A stretch of 8,004 nt of DNA from Atopobium sp. (lineage in GTDB: Bacteria > Actinomycetota > Coriobacteriia > Coriobacteriales > Atopobiaceae): the NCBI GenBank assembly GCA_015259035.1, contig JABZHC010000037.1, forward strand, positions 1-8,004, written 5' to 3'. The notes below the pieces were generated by a model. The model was not told the DNA's origin, did not search any database, and saw nothing but the letters and a program-made list of their open reading frames with translations. Positions 6,241 through 8,004 of this stretch are shown in pieces. Position 1 is the stretch's first letter. The number at the start of each line of letters is the position of its first letter. Made by a program: the position numbers and the translations under genes.

Positions 6241-6275
6241 TCATTTTGGTACAGGTGTCCAAAATGAGCTAATAT
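6241..6275 (+). promoter_or_regulatory. Alcohol dehydrogenase promoter overlapped by an operator-like inverted repeat
   Basis: TCATTTTGG (6241-6249) and CCAAAATGA (6259-6267) are exact complements separated by 9 bases. A -35 like TTGGTA (6246-6251) lies within the left arm, and TAATAT (6270-6275) follows at 18 bp as a -10. A dimeric protein on the repeat would block the promoter. The repeat is not the usual Rex site (TTGTGA..TCACAA), so the regulator is unknown. The rest of the gap (6071-6240) shows nothing I recognise. Confidence 0.6.
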
Positions 6276-6298
6276 AGAAATGTTGAGAAGAAGTAATT

Positions 6299-6335
6299 GC
6301 GAAGAATGGCTTCGCTAGCCGCTTAAGGAAGCGGC
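6299..6335 (+). promoter_or_regulatory. Two tandem hairpins in the alcohol dehydrogenase mRNA leader
   Basis: GCGAAG/CTTCGC (6299-6304, 6310-6315) with a 5-base loop is followed two bases later by GCCGCTT/AAGCGGC (6318-6324, 6329-6335) with loop AAGG. They lie between the predicted transcript start (near 6282) and the RBS AAGGAGAGG (6344-6352). No T-run follows, so they are not a terminator as they stand. Stabilising the 5' end of a highly expressed mRNA is the simplest role. Confidence 0.5.
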
Positions 6336-6356
6336 ACATAGTTAAGGAGAGGTTTT

Positions 6357-7571
6357 ATGGGACGTTTTACAAATCCACGCGATCTGTATTTTGGCGAGGG
6401 TGCTCGTCACGAGGTTAAGAACCTCAAGGGTAAGAGGGCAGTCATCGTTTCCGGCGGTAGCTCCATGCGCCGCGGCGGCTTCCTTGATGACATCGAGAAT
6501 GACCTCAAGTCCGCAGGTTTTGAGGTTGCTCACATTGAGGGCGTTGAGTCCGATCCTTCCGTTGAGACCGTTATGAGCGGCGCTGCTAAGATGAGCGAGT
6601 TCCAGCCAGACTGGATCATTGCTATCGGCGGCGGCTCCCCAATCGACGCAGCTAAGGCTATGTGGATCAAGTACGAGTATCCTGAGACCACGTTTGAGGA
6701 CATGTGCAAGGTCTTCGGCCTTCCTGAGCTCCGCACCAAGGCTCACTTCTGCGCAATTTCTTCTACTTCCGGTACCGCAACTGAGGTAACCGCATTCTCC
6801 ATCATTACCGATTACCAGAAGGGCGTTAAGTACCCAATCGCTGACTTCCAGATTACTCCTGACGTCGCAATTGTTGACCCTGAGCTCACTTACGGCATGC
6901 CTGTTAAGCTTGTTGCTCACACTGGTATGGACGCACTGACCCACGCTATCGAGGCATACGTTTCTACCGTTGCTTCTATGTACACCGACGGCGACGCTCT
7001 CCACGCAATCCGCGAGATTGTCGAGTGGCTGCCAAAGTCCTACGCAGGCGACAAAGAGGGACGTCAGCACATGCATGACGCACAGTGCCTTGCTGGTATC
7101 GCATTCTCCTCTGGCCTTCTGGGCATCGTTCACTCCATGGCTCACAAGACCGGCGCTGCATTCTCCGGTGGTCACATCATCCACGGTTGCGCAAACGCTA
7201 TGTACCTGGGCAAAGTCATCCAGTTCAACGCTCGCGATGAGCGCGCAAAGGCTCGCTATGCATTCATTGCTAAGGAGATCCTGCACCTCGAGGGCAACAC
7301 CGAGGATGAGCTGGTAGAGGCACTTGTCCAGAAGATTCGCGATATCAACGACGCTCTTGACATCCCACAGGGCATCAAGAACTACGGCGAGGGCGGAACC
7401 AAGTCCGAGACCTCCATCATCGACGAGAAGGAGTTCTTCGAGAAGGCTCCAGAGGTTGCTCGCCTTGCTATCGAGGATGCTTGCACCCTCTCCAACCCAC
7501 GCAAGCCTACCCAGGAGGAGATGGAGCAGCTGCTTAAGTGCGTCTACTTCGACCTTCCTGTCGAGTTCTAA
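6357..7571 (+). CDS. Iron-containing alcohol dehydrogenase (group III, butanol dehydrogenase-like)
   Basis: The 404-residue length is normal for a stand-alone group III enzyme that interconverts aldehydes and alcohols using NAD(P)H. The nucleotide-binding part shows DWIIAIGGGSPIDAAKAMW (85-103), then SSTSGTATEVTAFSII (135-150). The metal site is present: Asp192 and His196 in GMDALTHAIEAY, His259 in GIVHSMAHKTGAAF, and most likely His276 in HGCANAMY; His263 is the conserved nearby His. Compared with FucO and AdhE types there are three extra residues (around GGHII) between His263 and His276, a variation I believe occurs in clostridial relatives. The start has a strong RBS AAGGAGAGG. Codon choice is more uniform than in the neighbours (many GCT, GTT, AAG, GAG), suggesting high expression. 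It is monocistronic, with its own promoter and terminator. Likely role: NADH re-oxidation in fermentation; the true substrate cannot be told. Confidence 0.93.
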   Translation: MGRFTNPRDLYFGEGARHEVKNLKGKRAVIVSGGSSMRRGGFLDDIENDLKSAGFEVAHIEGVESDPSVETVMSGAAKMSEFQPDWIIAIGGGSPIDAAKAMWIKYEYPETTFEDMCKVFGLPELRTKAHFCAISSTSGTATEVTAFSIITDYQKGVKYPIADFQITPDVAIVDPELTYGMPVKLVAHTGMDALTHAIEAYVSTVASMYTDGDALHAIREIVEWLPKSYAGDKEGRQHMHDAQCLAGIAFSSGLLGIVHSMAHKTGAAFSGGHIIHGCANAMYLGKVIQFNARDERAKARYAFIAKEILHLEGNTEDELVEALVQKIRDINDALDIPQGIKNYGEGGTKSETSIIDEKEFFEKAPEVARLAIEDACTLSNPRKPTQEEMEQLLKCVYFDLPVEF

Positions 7572-7598
7572 GATCTAGCTTAGACACTTAGCTTCGCT

Positions 7599-7633
7599 AA
7601 AAGCCTGGTAGCGTTCCGCTACCAGGCTTTTTT
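7599..7633 (+). terminator. Intrinsic terminator of the alcohol dehydrogenase gene
   Basis: AGCCTGGTAGCG (7602-7613) pairs perfectly with CGCTACCAGGCT (7617-7628) around a TTC loop, followed by T6 to 7633. Upstream A residues (7599-7601) can extend the stem and make it partly bidirectional. Confidence 0.95.
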
Positions 7634-7736
7634 GTGCGCCCGGCGCGAGCGTAGGCGCTGCGACGTGCTGGTAACATGTGCAGATGTGCGCGGATGGGCA
7701 TTTCGGTGTTAAAAGTTCCTCGAGTCACCTCCAAGT

Positions 7737-7762
7737 GGTAAAAAATGCGTTTAGTTGGAGAT
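7737..7762. repeat. 26-bp imperfect direct repeat, copy A
   Basis: The sequence starts GGTAAAAAAT and ends TTAGTTGGAGAT. It matches copy B (7810-7835) at 22 of 26 positions, with all four differences clustered in positions 11-14. CTCCAA at 7729-7734 is complementary to the TTGGAG of this copy, so copy A could also form a loose stem. The region 7634-7860 has no gene that I can support. Confidence 0.65.
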
Positions 7763-7809
7763 TTCATTTTTCTGCATACAACGTTTGCCCAGATAAAAGT
7801 TTTTGACGC

Positions 7810-7835
7810 GGTAAAAAATCGTCTTAGTTGGAGAT
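7810..7835. repeat. 26-bp imperfect direct repeat, copy B
   Basis: Second copy of the GGTAAAAAAT..TTAGTTGGAGAT element, 73 bp after copy A start to start (seven helical turns). It sits about 25 bp left of the presumed insertion-sequence end. It may be a regulatory site or part of an older element; its role is unknown. Confidence 0.65.
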
Positions 7836-7912
7836 AAAACAGCTAATTTTCAATTTTCATGGTCGTGTCCCGAAAAGTGGTGTAAGCAAGCATTTCAGGT
7901 GTTTAAAAGAAG

Positions 7913-7969
7913 TGCGGTTATTTCCTAAAATATAGTCACCACAACCAATTCAGAAAGGAAATAACCGCA
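7913..7969 (+). promoter_or_regulatory. RBS-sequestering inverted repeat in the transposase leader
   Basis: TGCGGTTATTTCCT (7913-7926) is exactly complementary to AGGAAATAACCGCA (7956-7969), with a 29-base loop. The right arm contains the Shine-Dalgarno bases (AAAGGA, 7954-7959) and ends on the base before the ATG. A -10-like TAAAAT/TATAGT (7926-7936) lies at the start of the loop, so a transcript from it would begin after the left arm and leave the RBS free. Confidence 0.6.
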
Positions 7970-8004
7970 ATGCAAACTCTACACGAAACTGAGCTCTCCT
8001 ACAC
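7970..8004 (+). CDS. Probable transposase, N-terminal fragment (3' partial at window edge)
   Basis: ATG 7970 follows AAAGGA at about 10 bases and opens MQTLHETELSY before the window ends. Eleven residues are too few to assign a family. The call rests on the IS-like sequence before it and on the hairpin leader, an arrangement known to limit transposase production. It could instead be an unrelated gene. Confidence 0.45.
   Translation, partial: MQTLHETELSY

Larger units (their letters stand above)
7861..8004 (+). mobile_element. Left end of a putative insertion sequence (cut by window edge)
   Basis: The stretch begins GGTCGTGTCCCGAAAAGTGG followed by TGTAAGC, a GTGTCC..GGTGTAA pattern like the terminal repeats of IS256/mutator-type elements in actinobacteria, as I recall them. 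A short leader with a hairpin and an ORF start at 7970 follow. The right end is not in the window, so the terminal inverted repeat and target duplication cannot be verified, and the left boundary is uncertain by several bases. The family assignment is tentative. Confidence 0.45.

Noticed and set aside
6280..6318. Possible 12-codon leader peptide (MLRRSNCEEWLR) in the alcohol dehydrogenase leader
   Set aside because: No RBS, no run of regulatory codons, and the following hairpins lack a T-tract, so attenuation is not supported.
6342..7286. Long minus-strand open frame (314 codons) opposite the alcohol dehydrogenase gene
   Set aside because: It is antisense to a well-supported enzyme with biased codons, has no RBS or recognisable domain, and its residues look like a frame shadow.
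7737..7835. CRISPR-like pair of direct repeats
   Set aside because: Only two copies, four mismatches, a 47-base interval, no further units and no cas genes in the window.

Overview
The window looks like bacterial chromosome of roughly 50% GC with strong Shine-Dalgarno sites, compact overlapping genes and an encoded tRNA CCA end. The gene style (split transketolase halves, a single-domain iron-containing alcohol dehydrogenase, mixed codon use) suggests an anaerobic, fermentative actinobacterium of the Coriobacteriia (Atopobium/Lancefieldella/Olsenella type). That placement is an impression from the proteins, not a proven assignment.

Layout. (1) Positions 1-840 are visibly more AT-rich and accessory in character: the 3' end of a gene with a Fic-type C-terminal winged helix, two related palindromes directly after it, a 48-bp near-perfect hairpin, and a small acidic orphan gene on the minus strand with its own promoter and RBS. 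(2) Positions 842-3645 (+) hold a two-gene operon: a 579-residue fusion of a GntR/UTRA transcription regulator to the thiamine-diphosphate-binding N-terminal half of transketolase, overlapping by 7 bp the gene for the C-terminal transketolase half. (3) Positions 3674-3811 (-) hold tRNA-Glu(UUC) with an extended -10 promoter and a strong terminator, convergent with the transketolase operon. (4) Positions 3861-6070 (-) hold two overlapping, paralogous TPR-like genes of unknown function, the upstream one ending in a collagen-like Gly/Pro tail. (5) Positions 6241-7633 (+) hold a well-expressed iron-containing alcohol dehydrogenase gene with an operator-like inverted repeat over its promoter, two tandem hairpins in its leader and a strong intrinsic terminator. 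(6) Positions 7634-8004 hold a pair of imperfect 26-bp direct repeats and then the apparent left end of an insertion sequence, whose transposase start is preceded by a 14-bp inverted repeat that would hide its RBS in read-through transcripts.

How the parts work together. The most striking system is the transketolase operon: both halves needed for an active alpha2beta2-type transketolase are made in coupled fashion, and one half carries its own DNA-binding and effector-binding domains. This suggests a sugar-phosphate enzyme that regulates a promoter itself, possibly its own. The alcohol dehydrogenase fits NADH disposal in fermentation. The TPR pair and the small acidic protein have no function I can assign.
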